A stretch of DNA of 43,957 nt, from the NCBI GenBank assembly GCA_049609325.1, contig JBMYYK010000017.1, positions 1 through 43,957 on the forward strand, written 5' to 3'. Within the stretch, counting starts at the first letter, position 1. Each line of letters begins with the position of its first letter. Shown one piece after another: positions 32,055 through 38,925 of this stretch. Below the pieces are notes generated by a model. The model was given only the letters and a program-made list of their open reading frames with translations, was not told the DNA's origin and did not search any database. Source of the stretch: GCA-2733415 sp049609325 (GTDB lineage: Bacteria > Bacteroidota > Bacteroidia > Flavobacteriales > Flavobacteriaceae). The position numbers and the translations under genes are program-made.

Positions 32055-32516
32055 ATGAATTATAACATAAGAGAGGTTCAGCAAAAAGATTTAACAGCGG
32101 TTTTGCAGTTAATTCAGGAGTTGGCAGATTATGAGAAGGCTTTAGATGAAGTAAGTATATCTTTAGAAGAGCTATCTAAAGACTATGCAAACAACCTCTT
32201 TAGGTGTTTAATTGCCGAGTGCGAAGGGCAAATTATTGGCATGGCATTGTTTTATAACAGATACTCTACATGGAAAGGTAAAACTATACATTTAGAAGAT
32301 TTGATAGTCACAAAAGATTGCAGAGGAAAAGGTGTAGGTAAAGCCTTATTAGATGCAGTTGTTGGATTAGCTAAGAAAGAAAATTTAAGGCGAGTTGAGT
32401 GGAATGTACTAGATTGGAACACACCAGCAATTACATTTTATAAAAACGTAGGGGCAAATATTTTAAAAAGTTGGTACGTTGTACAACTAGATGAAAACGG
32501 AATAGAGTTATATTAA
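32055..32516 (+). CDS. GNAT family N-acetyltransferase
   Basis: 153 residues from ATG 32055. A GTG at 32037 is in frame but lies at the predicted transcription start. Standard GNAT fold: NYNIREVQQKDLTAVLQLIQ (motif C), IIGMALFYNRYSTWKGKTIH, LEDLIVTKDCRGKGVGKALL (acetyl-CoA pyrophosphate loop CRGKGVGKA, near 93-101), and VEWNVLDWNTPAITFYKNVG. LEDLIVxxxxRGKG with W/N residues in the last strand resembles the spermidine/diamine acetyltransferase group, but the substrate cannot be fixed. It ends two bases before the aspartokinase start and shares its transcript. Confidence 0.92.
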   Translation: MNYNIREVQQKDLTAVLQLIQELADYEKALDEVSISLEELSKDYANNLFRCLIAECEGQIIGMALFYNRYSTWKGKTIHLEDLIVTKDCRGKGVGKALLDAVVGLAKKENLRRVEWNVLDWNTPAITFYKNVGANILKSWYVVQLDENGIELY

Positions 32517-32518
32517 CT

Positions 32519-33772
32519 ATGCGAGTATTTAAATTTGGGGGAGCTTCTGTAAAAGATGCTGAAGGAGTAAAAAATTGTGTATCGGTTTTAAATAAAGTTG
32601 GACATCAAGAACTGATTATGGTTGTGTCTGCTATGGGAAAAATGACCAACAAATTGGAACTCGTGGTAAACAGTTATTTTAATGCTAAACATGAGCTAAA
32701 CTCTATTTTAGATGACGTTGTTGATTTTCATAAGACAATTATTGCCGACTTATTCCCAAATCCATCTCATAAAGTTTATAATGATTTTTCGATATTAATT
32801 GATGAGCTTAAAGGGTTTTTAAGCAGAAACAAATCACCAAATTATAGTTTTGTATATGATCAAGTTGTGAGTTTCGGAGAGTTATTATCAACCACCATAA
32901 TTTCAAATTATTTGTTAGAGGTCAACCTTAAAAATGATTGGGTAGATGTTAGAACTCTTATAAAAACAGACGATAAATACCGCGATGCAAAGGTAGATTG
33001 GGAGGCAACTCAGCAAAATATGTTGTCAAAGGTTAATAGAAAATCACTTACTATAACTCAAGGGTTTCTAGGTTCAGATGCTAATAATAACACCACAACT
33101 TTAGGGCGAGAAGGGAGTGATTATACTGCAGCAATTTTTGCCTATTGTTTAAACGCAACAAATGTGACAATTTGGAAAGATGTAGATGGGGTATTAAATG
33201 CTGATCCTCGATATTTTGAACACGCACAATTATTACATCAAATTTCTTATGAAGAAGCAATTGAGTTAGCGTTTTATGGCGCCTCTGTAATTCATCCTAA
33301 AACATTACAACCCTTACAACGCAAAGAGATTCCGTTATACGTCAAGTCGTTTTTAAATCCAGAAGGTAGTGGAACTTGTGTGAGTAAAGGGCAACTTTTA
33401 GAACCGTTTATTCCGTGTTTTATTGTAAAGAAAAATCAAATTTTAATTTCATTATCATCATTAGATTTTTCTTTTATAGTTGAAGAAAACATCAGCGCCA
33501 TTTTTGCGTTATTACACAAGTACAAGTTAAAGGTTGATGTCATTCAGAACTCGGCAATTAGCTTTTCAGTTTGTGTGAATGATATTTATGGTAATATTGA
33601 TAAATTATTGCATGATTTGCGTTCAAAATATAGAGTTACGAGTAATTCTGGAGTGTCGCTATACACAATTAGACATTTTAATGAAACAGCATTGACACAA
33701 CTCATAGATGGAAAAGAAGTGCTACTCAAACAAGAAAACAGGAAAACCATTCAGCTAATAACCCGAACATAA
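32519..33772 (+). CDS. Aspartate kinase (monofunctional)
   Basis: 417 residues. Phosphorylates aspartate in the first step of lysine, threonine and methionine synthesis. MRVFKFGGASVKD is the ATP-site start (FGGAS where many have FGGTS), GREGSDYTAA near 199-208, WKDVDGVLNADPR near 219-231, and ISYEEAIELAFYGASVIHPK near 241-260 complete the kinase domain. The C-terminal third is a divergent ACT-type regulatory region (VIQNSAISFSVCVND). It is not fused to homoserine dehydrogenase, and no other amino-acid synthesis gene adjoins. It is translationally close to the GNAT gene upstream. Confidence 0.93.
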   Translation: MRVFKFGGASVKDAEGVKNCVSVLNKVGHQELIMVVSAMGKMTNKLELVVNSYFNAKHELNSILDDVVDFHKTIIADLFPNPSHKVYNDFSILIDELKGFLSRNKSPNYSFVYDQVVSFGELLSTTIISNYLLEVNLKNDWVDVRTLIKTDDKYRDAKVDWEATQQNMLSKVNRKSLTITQGFLGSDANNNTTTLGREGSDYTAAIFAYCLNATNVTIWKDVDGVLNADPRYFEHAQLLHQISYEEAIELAFYGASVIHPKTLQPLQRKEIPLYVKSFLNPEGSGTCVSKGQLLEPFIPCFIVKKNQILISLSSLDFSFIVEENISAIFALLHKYKLKVDVIQNSAISFSVCVNDIYGNIDKLLHDLRSKYRVTSNSGVSLYTIRHFNETALTQLIDGKEVLLKQENRKTIQLITRT

Positions 33773-33834
33773 ATTACTCAACTGTTCATAAAGCTATACA
33801 ATTTTTAAGTACATTTGAGAATTAGTCAATAATA

Positions 33835-35658
33835 ATGGGATTAGTAACACCAAAAGAACTTGCCAAAGCAATCAATTTAGATAAACTAGGGTTTATAGGA
33901 ACCTTTGTTGGCTGGGTTGTCATAAAATTACTACGAATAGATGTTTTAAATAGCTTTTATACTGAGCATAAACATTTAAACGATTTGGAGTTCCTAACTG
34001 CTATTTTAGATGAATTTCAAATTAAGTATGAAATTCCAGAAGCCGACCTTAAACGTATTCCTAAGTCTGGAGCTTTTGTGACAGTATCTAACCATCCTTT
34101 AGGAGGGATTGATGGCATTTTACTGTTAAAAATAATATTAGAGCAACGCTCAGATTATAAGATCATGGCTAACTTTTTGTTGCACAGAATTGCACCATTA
34201 AAACCCTACATCATGCCTGTGAATCCTTTTGAAGACAGGAAAGATATCAAGTCTAGTGTTGGTGGGTTTAAGCAAGCAATATCACACATCAGATCTGAAG
34301 CACCATTAGGAGTATTTCCTGCAGGTGAGGTATCAACAAAAAAACAAGGAGATTTGGTGTTAGATAAACAGTGGGAACCTGCCGCAATGAAATTGATTCA
34401 AAAAGCCCAAGTACCTATTTTACCCATATATTTTCATGCTAAAAACAGCAGTTTGTTTTACCGTTTATCAAGTATTAGTGGCCTATTCAGGTCGGCAAAA
34501 TTGCCATCAGAAATACTTTCACAACGTCATAGAGTGGTAAAAATTAGAATAGGTAAAGCTATTCAAGTGAAAGATCAAATTGAATACAAACAACTTGATG
34601 AGTTTACAGATTTTATACGAAAGAAAACTTATATGTTGGCCAATCCTTATGAAAAGGAACAGGTGTCTTTAAAAGAGGCGGCTACAACTACAATAAAAAA
34701 AACAATTACGCCAACTGCATCACCAAAAAAAATTGCCACTTCAATTAGTACAGAATTAATTGAGCAAGAAGTTGAAAATTTACGAGGGTACGATTGTCGA
34801 TTATTAGAGAGTAAAAACTACGAAGTGTTTCTAGTGTCTGCAGATAAAATTCCAAATATTCTAAAGGAATTGGGCCGATTGCGAGAAATCACGTTCAGAG
34901 AGGTAGGCGAGGGAACCAATAATGCTATTGACTTGGATTCATGTGACAGTTATTATCATCACATGTTTTTATGGGATAACACGACTAAAAAAATAGCAGG
35001 AGCTTACCGTATGGGACTTGGGTCAAAGATATTTGCCAAGTATGGTATTGATGGGTTTTACTTACATGATTTATTCCGATTTGAACCAGAATTGTATGGT
35101 TTAATGAGTGAATCTATTGAAATGGGGCGAGCATTCATCATTAAAGAATATCAGCAAAAACCTATGCCTTTATTTTTGTTGTGGAAAGGAATTGTACACA
35201 CCACTTTGCGTTTTCCTGAACATAAGTATTTAATAGGTGGTGTAAGTATCAGTAATCAATTTTCATCATTTTCAAAATCATTGATGATTGAGTTTATGAA
35301 GTCACATTATTACGATCCATATATTGCACAGTATATTAGGCCTAAAAAAGAATTTAAGGTCCAACTTAAAGACGCTGATAAAGATTTTGTTTTTGATGAA
35401 ACAAAAGCAGACTTGAATAAATTTGATAGGGTTATAGATGAGTTAGAATCAGGATTAAGAGTTCCTGTGTTGTTAAAGAAGTATATTAAACAAAATGCAA
35501 AAGTGATTGCGTTTAATGTAGATCCGCTATTCAATAACGCTGTTGATGGCTTAATGTATATAAAAATAGCTGATTTACCGGAAAGTACCGTTCGTCCGGT
35601 TATGGAAGAGTTTCAAGCAGAATTAGAACGAAAGTTCATGGAGAACAACGGAAATTAG
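33835..35658 (+). CDS. olsF: Bifunctional ornithine-lipid acyltransferase, OlsF type
   Basis: 607 residues. The N-terminal half (about 1-290) is a PlsC-type O-acyltransferase: SNHPLGGID at 85-93, where His87 and Asp93 are five residues apart instead of the usual four; GVFPAGEVST near 158-167; and VPILPIYFH. The C-terminal half (about 310-560) is an OlsB/hemolysin-like GNAT N-acyltransferase: RLREITFREVGEGTNNAID, AGAYRMGLG, ESIEMGRAFI and YLIGGVSIS. OlsF enzymes acylate ornithine and then the lyso-lipid, and a Flavobacterium johnsoniae member has been reported active, so the function is well grounded. It acts at the inner membrane. It is a single-gene transcript ending in a terminator that overlaps the stop. 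Confidence 0.88.
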   Translation: MGLVTPKELAKAINLDKLGFIGTFVGWVVIKLLRIDVLNSFYTEHKHLNDLEFLTAILDEFQIKYEIPEADLKRIPKSGAFVTVSNHPLGGIDGILLLKIILEQRSDYKIMANFLLHRIAPLKPYIMPVNPFEDRKDIKSSVGGFKQAISHIRSEAPLGVFPAGEVSTKKQGDLVLDKQWEPAAMKLIQKAQVPILPIYFHAKNSSLFYRLSSISGLFRSAKLPSEILSQRHRVVKIRIGKAIQVKDQIEYKQLDEFTDFIRKKTYMLANPYEKEQVSLKEAATTTIKKTITPTASPKKIATSISTELIEQEVENLRGYDCRLLESKNYEVFLVSADKIPNILKELGRLREITFREVGEGTNNAIDLDSCDSYYHHMFLWDNTTKKIAGAYRMGLGSKIFAKYGIDGFYLHDLFRFEPELYGLMSESIEMGRAFIIKEYQQKPMPLFLLWKGIVHTTLRFPEHKYLIGGVSISNQFSSFSKSLMIEFMKSHYYDPYIAQYIRPKKEFKVQLKDADKDFVFDETKADLNKFDRVIDELESGLRVPVLLKKYIKQNAKVIAFNVDPLFNNAVDGLMYIKIADLPESTVRPVMEEFQAELERKFMENNGN

Positions 35659-35680
35659 ATGTCTAATCCCCGTTGTTTTT
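35644..35680 (+). terminator. Terminator overlapping the olsF stop codon
   Basis: Outer stem aacaacgg (35644-35651) with ccgttgtt (35670-35677), inner stem attaga (35654-35659) with tctaat (35662-35667), then T-rich. The left arms cover the last codons and stop TAG (35656-35658) of olsF. Confidence 0.75.
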
Positions 35681-35686
35681 ATTGGC

Positions 35687-36103
35687 TTATAAATGCTCAG
35701 TAATAAACGTATTGCAATAGTTTTTAATTTCATTTCTTGCTTTTTCAAAAGCATCATGAGTATCTTCTTCAGACCCTTCAATTTTTGATGGATCAAAGAA
35801 GTTTTGATGTAATCTTACAGCGTTTTTACTTGGTATAAAAGGGCAGTTTTCATTTGCATGATCACAAACTGTTAAGATATAATCAAAGTCCACTCCATCG
35901 TATTCTGACACCAAATTTGAAGTGTGGTTAGAGATGTCTATGTCATCTTCCTTCATAATAGCTATGGCTTTCGGATTCACTCCATGTGTCTGAATTCCGG
36001 CGCTGTAAACGGTTATTTTTTCTGCGCCAAAATGGTTCAAGTAACCATGAGCCATTTGGCTTCTACATGAATTTCCTGTACAAAGTACTAATACGTTTTT
36101 CAT
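35687..36103 (-). CDS. arsC: Thioredoxin-coupled arsenate reductase (LMW-phosphatase type)
   Basis: 138 residues, cytoplasmic. Reduces arsenate to arsenite. The LMW-PTPase P-loop is CTGNSCR (Cys8 nucleophile, Cys13, Arg14). The redox pair Cys80 and Cys87 in VCDHANENCP has the spacing of the Staphylococcus aureus Cys82/Cys89 pair, which marks the thioredoxin-linked type over a plain tyrosine phosphatase. Last gene of arsR-DUF6428-arsC, 19 bases after the DUF6428 gene. No ArsB or Acr3 exporter adjoins in the window. Confidence 0.93.
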   Translation of the reverse strand: MKNVLVLCTGNSCRSQMAHGYLNHFGAEKITVYSAGIQTHGVNPKAIAIMKEDDIDISNHTSNLVSEYDGVDFDYILTVCDHANENCPFIPSKNAVRLHQNFFDPSKIEGSEEDTHDAFEKARNEIKNYCNTFITEHL

Positions 36104-36122
36104 AATTATTTAGTTATTAGGT

Positions 36123-36608
36123 TTAACAACATCCAGATGATGGTGAGCAGCTGGCATTTGGTTCTTCAACTATTTCTGTAATACCACATAATTCATTGGC
36201 TTTGCATGCTGTTTGCTCAACGTTTAATGTAATGATTAAGTTATTTTCTTTAATGGTGTAGCCATTAATAAATAACTGAGCTGTATGAAATGTAGCGTTG
36301 CTGTACTCAATTTTCAACTCAGCATCAGAAACAAAGGTTTTCATTGTAGCTACTTTTTTCAGTATTGATAAGGCTTTATATACCGTCATGTACTCAGTTT
36401 TTCCTAACTCATCTGGACTCTCCCAAAGTTGAACAATTGTTTCTTTCCAGGAATCTGTTTGTGCGCCGCAATCCACAGACTCTACGGTTACATGTTTCAC
36501 TTCAGTAATATGATAGTTTGCTCCAACAAGTAAATTAGGCGCATATTCAAATAATAGAGCCTTTTCTTTATGGGTGTTTAATAAGGATAGAAATTCGTTT
36601 GTTTTCAT
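36123..36608 (-). CDS. DUF6428 family protein of the ars cluster
   Basis: 161 residues, cytoplasmic. Pattern MKTNEFLSLLNTHKEKALLFEYA, GANYHITEVKHVTVESVDCG, SWKETIVQLWESPDE and LNVEQTACKANELCGI is that of DUF6428, which in Bacteroidota usually sits between arsR and arsC. The C-terminus SCSPSSGCC holds three cysteines, with others at CG near 67 and C in TACKANELC, suggesting thiol binding of arsenite or another soft metal (inference). It is 15 bases after arsR and 19 before arsC. Confidence 0.8.
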   Translation of the reverse strand: MKTNEFLSLLNTHKEKALLFEYAPNLLVGANYHITEVKHVTVESVDCGAQTDSWKETIVQLWESPDELGKTEYMTVYKALSILKKVATMKTFVSDAELKIEYSNATFHTAQLFINGYTIKENNLIITLNVEQTACKANELCGITEIVEEPNASCSPSSGCC

Positions 36609-36623
36609 TGATTTTATTTTTAG

Positions 36624-36947
36624 TTAACAGCAGTTTTGTGATGTGGTTTTAAAAAATCCGTCTAATTGTTTTTTGACTAAGTTCCATTGGTGCAGGTTAA
36701 TGCAATAGCACATTTTTTTACCTTCAATTTCTCCTTGAATTAAATTGACTTTTTTCAATTCTTTTAAATGTTGTGATATGGTTGCTTGTGCTAAACCAAT
36801 TTCTTCAACCAAATCATTGCAAATACAAGATTGTTGGTTACTTATGTGTTGCAGTATGGCAATTCGTGCTGGATGACCAAGTACTTTGCATATTGTAGCC
36901 AAATCGTTTTGTGTAGTTGTAAATATTTGTGTTTTTGTGAGTCCCAT
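36624..36947 (-). CDS. arsR: ArsR/SmtB family metalloregulator
   Basis: 107 residues from ATG 36947; an in-frame TTG at 37001 would add an 18-residue segment that passes through the operator palindrome, so I reject it. Winged helix: DLATICKVLGHPARIAILQH (15-34), SCICNDLVEEIGLAQATISQ (40-59, recognition helix), LKELKKVNLIQGEIEGKKMC. The Cys-X-Cys motif SCIC (Cys41, Cys43) is at the usual ArsR position in the DNA-binding helix, and there are further cysteines at 80, 82, 106 and 107. Expected to release its operator on binding arsenite. First gene of the ars cluster. Confidence 0.92.
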   Translation of the reverse strand: MGLTKTQIFTTTQNDLATICKVLGHPARIAILQHISNQQSCICNDLVEEIGLAQATISQHLKELKKVNLIQGEIEGKKMCYCINLHQWNLVKKQLDGFFKTTSQNCC

Positions 36948-36958
36948 ATTGTAATTAT

Positions 36959-36970
36959 ATATTGCAATAT
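36959..36970 (-). promoter_or_regulatory. Candidate ArsR operator
   Basis: atattgcaatat is a perfect 12-bp palindrome 12 bases before the arsR ATG, in the position where an ArsR repressor would block transcription of its own operon. No full -7 box can be matched in this gap. Confidence 0.45.
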
Positions 36971-36990
36971 TACGATGATAAATTGAAATA

Positions 36991-37021
36991 AAAAAACTCA
37001 AATGTTAAAAATGAGTTTTTT
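36991..37021 (-). terminator. Terminator of the TM2 gene
   Basis: aaaaaactca (36991-37000) pairs with tgagtttttt (37012-37021) around a loop of 11, giving a weak, A/T-rich stem with a T-run on the minus strand. It lies just after the TM2 stop and upstream of the arsR region. Confidence 0.55.
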
Positions 37022-37028
37022 AGTTGGT

Positions 37029-37322
37029 TTAAAACCAGCCTTTATGGTTTATTTGGTAGGTTTCAATGAATTCTTCATCAGATTTTGTAAGGTAAATAAT
37101 CCCTTCAATTAAACCGATTATACTCATAATTCCAGCTCCAATTCCGCAAGTTAGTACAGAAACTAAAAGCATAATTAAACCTTCTTTTTTATAACCAAGA
37201 ATAAATTTGTGGATACCTAATGGACTTAATAGTATGCCTAAAATACCAGCTATAACACGCTTGCTTTCTATGTTATTTGTGTTTTGGTGTACAGTGTTTC
37301 CGTTGTCGTCAATAATTTCCAT
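37029..37322 (-). CDS. TM2 domain-containing membrane protein
   Basis: 97 residues. After an N-terminal Asn-rich segment, two membrane helices (about 24-43 and 48-72) carry the TM2 pattern RVIAGILGILLSPLGIHKFI, LGYKKEGLIMLLVSVLTCGI, and GAGIMSIIGLIEGIIYLTKS. TM2 proteins are small inner-membrane proteins of no settled function. Own transcript with a terminator after it. Confidence 0.92.
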   Translation of the reverse strand: MEIIDDNGNTVHQNTNNIESKRVIAGILGILLSPLGIHKFILGYKKEGLIMLLVSVLTCGIGAGIMSIIGLIEGIIYLTKSDEEFIETYQINHKGWF

Positions 37323-37406
37323 GTGAGTTTTTTTTCTTTAAGAACGGCTAAATTACAAAAATATCTGTGATGTGAACAACCGTATAGATAGGTGATGTAA
37401 GTGATA

Positions 37407-37793
37407 CTATTTAAACGCTTCATCTACAGGTTCCCAGAGTTCTATTTTATTACCATCTGGATCAAGAATCCAACCAAATTTTCCATAATCGTATTCTTCT
37501 ATTTCACCAATTACAGTTATGCCTTCGGCTTTTAATGTCTTTAGAAGTTCAACCAAGTTGTCAACTCTAAAATTCATCATAAATTCTTTTTTACTAGGTT
37601 CAAAGTATGTAGTGTCTTTTTTAAAAGGACTCCATTGTGTAGTGGCATCATTACCATCGTTATCTTTCCACCAAAATGTACACCCATACTCATCAGTGTT
37701 TAACCCTAGATGGTTCTTGTACCAGTTTTTTGTTTCTGTTGGGTTTTCAGATTTAAAGAAAATACCGCCAATTCCTGTAACTCTTTTTTTCAT
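37407..37793 (-). CDS. VOC (glyoxalase/dioxygenase fold) family protein
   Basis: 128 residues from ATG 37793. A TTG at 37838 would add 15 residues of no family character. VOC fold: GIGGIFFKSENPTETKNWYK, NHLGLNTDEYGCTFWWKDND, MMNFRVDNLVELLKTLKAEG, FGWILDPDGNKIELWEP at the C-terminus (Glu in IELWEP is the usual metal ligand). Resembles glyoxalase/bleomycin-resistance-type proteins; no substrate can be given. It is four bases from the end-to-start junction with the hydroxyacid dehydrogenase upstream region, and the pair probably shares a transcript. Confidence 0.88.
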   Translation of the reverse strand: MKKRVTGIGGIFFKSENPTETKNWYKNHLGLNTDEYGCTFWWKDNDGNDATTQWSPFKKDTTYFEPSKKEFMMNFRVDNLVELLKTLKAEGITVIGEIEEYDYGKFGWILDPDGNKIELWEPVDEAFK

Positions 37794-37842
37794 AAGGTTG
37801 TTGTATGGTTTGTTATAGTGTATAAAGTTAGAAAACAAGTAA

Positions 37843-38781
37843 CTAATTAAAATGAAGTTTTATTTTATCAACTATGGTTTGCGCTAATTTGATGTTACTC
37901 TCCACAGTCCACCCAGCAACATGTGGCGTAAGTAACACTTTATTTGAAGCAATAAGGTTTTCAAAGGCTTTTGGGAGATTATTGTTCTCAAATAAGTTTT
38001 CAAAAGAGCCTTTTTCATATTCAAGGACGTCTAATCCGGCACCTAAAATTTTGCCAGAATTTAATCCGTCAATCAAATCTGAGGTAACCACAGCTGTTCC
38101 TCGTGCAGTATTAATTAACCAAAAGGGCTTTTTACAGTTGTTGATAAACTCTGTATCAATCATATGGTGGGAGAGTTCATTATATGGTGTGTGTAGACTA
38201 ATGACATCAGCGTTTCCTTGAAGTTCTTTTAAGGATACTTGTGTACAATTGTCATCACCAACATCAGGTTTAATGTCGTGACAAATTACAGACACCTCAA
38301 AGCCACGGAGTTTTTTCGCAAAAGACTTCCCCATATTACCATAACCAATTAATCCTACGGTTTTACCGTCTAATTCAATTCCTCTGTTGTCTTCTCGTAA
38401 CCATTTGCCATGTCTTATTTCATTATCAGCTTTATTTAAGTTATTGAAAAGAGAAAGTAATAAGCCTAAAGCATGTTCGCCAACTGCGTTTCTATTTCCT
38501 TCAGGAGCCGCAATTAAAACAATGCCTTTACGTTTTGCATATTCACAATCAATACTTTCTAAACCAGCTCCTACTCGTGCGATAAATTTTAAGTTAACCG
38601 CTTTATCAATAAATTGCCTATCAATTTTAAACCGACTTCTAATCACAATACCGTCATAGTTATGAATGTTTTGTTCTATCTCTGTTTTTGATGAGGTATA
38701 ATCTTCATGATTGGTGTGCCCTAAATCAGACAATTGTGTCATCAATAAATCATGATTAGAGTCTAAGTGTATGATATTCAT
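37843..38781 (-). CDS. D-2-hydroxyacid dehydrogenase (SerA-like)
   Basis: 312 residues, cytoplasmic. NAD-binding motif GLIGYGNMGKSFAKKL (near 143-158), catalytic Arg/Glu/His expected at INTARGTAVVTSDL (Arg near 229), GLDVLEYEKGSFE (Glu) and LLTPHVAGWTVES (His near 287). N-terminal substrate domain includes NHDLLMTQL and GIVIRSRFKID. Like a SerA-type 3-phosphoglycerate or other 2-hydroxyacid dehydrogenase, without the C-terminal ACT domain. Exact substrate not determinable. Own -7 box TACCTTTG at 38806-38813. Confidence 0.9.
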   Translation of the reverse strand: MNIIHLDSNHDLLMTQLSDLGHTNHEDYTSSKTEIEQNIHNYDGIVIRSRFKIDRQFIDKAVNLKFIARVGAGLESIDCEYAKRKGIVLIAAPEGNRNAVGEHALGLLLSLFNNLNKADNEIRHGKWLREDNRGIELDGKTVGLIGYGNMGKSFAKKLRGFEVSVICHDIKPDVGDDNCTQVSLKELQGNADVISLHTPYNELSHHMIDTEFINNCKKPFWLINTARGTAVVTSDLIDGLNSGKILGAGLDVLEYEKGSFENLFENNNLPKAFENLIASNKVLLTPHVAGWTVESNIKLAQTIVDKIKLHFN

Positions 38782-38805
38782 GTACTAAAGTTTAGTGTAA
38801 ATTTT

Positions 38806-38813
38806 CAAAGGTA
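38806..38813 (-). promoter_or_regulatory. -7 box upstream of the hydroxyacid dehydrogenase
   Basis: TACCTTTG on the minus strand, a full TAnnTTTG match 24 bases before the ATG at 38781. Confidence 0.5.
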
Positions 38814-38925
38814 CAATGATTTTATGGTACCTAAGACCTATATGGTATTTTACTAGTCTGACATAACGGTTAATTTTTTTTATGTATATTGTGACCTTAT
38901 TATAACTCAAACTTGAATATATATT

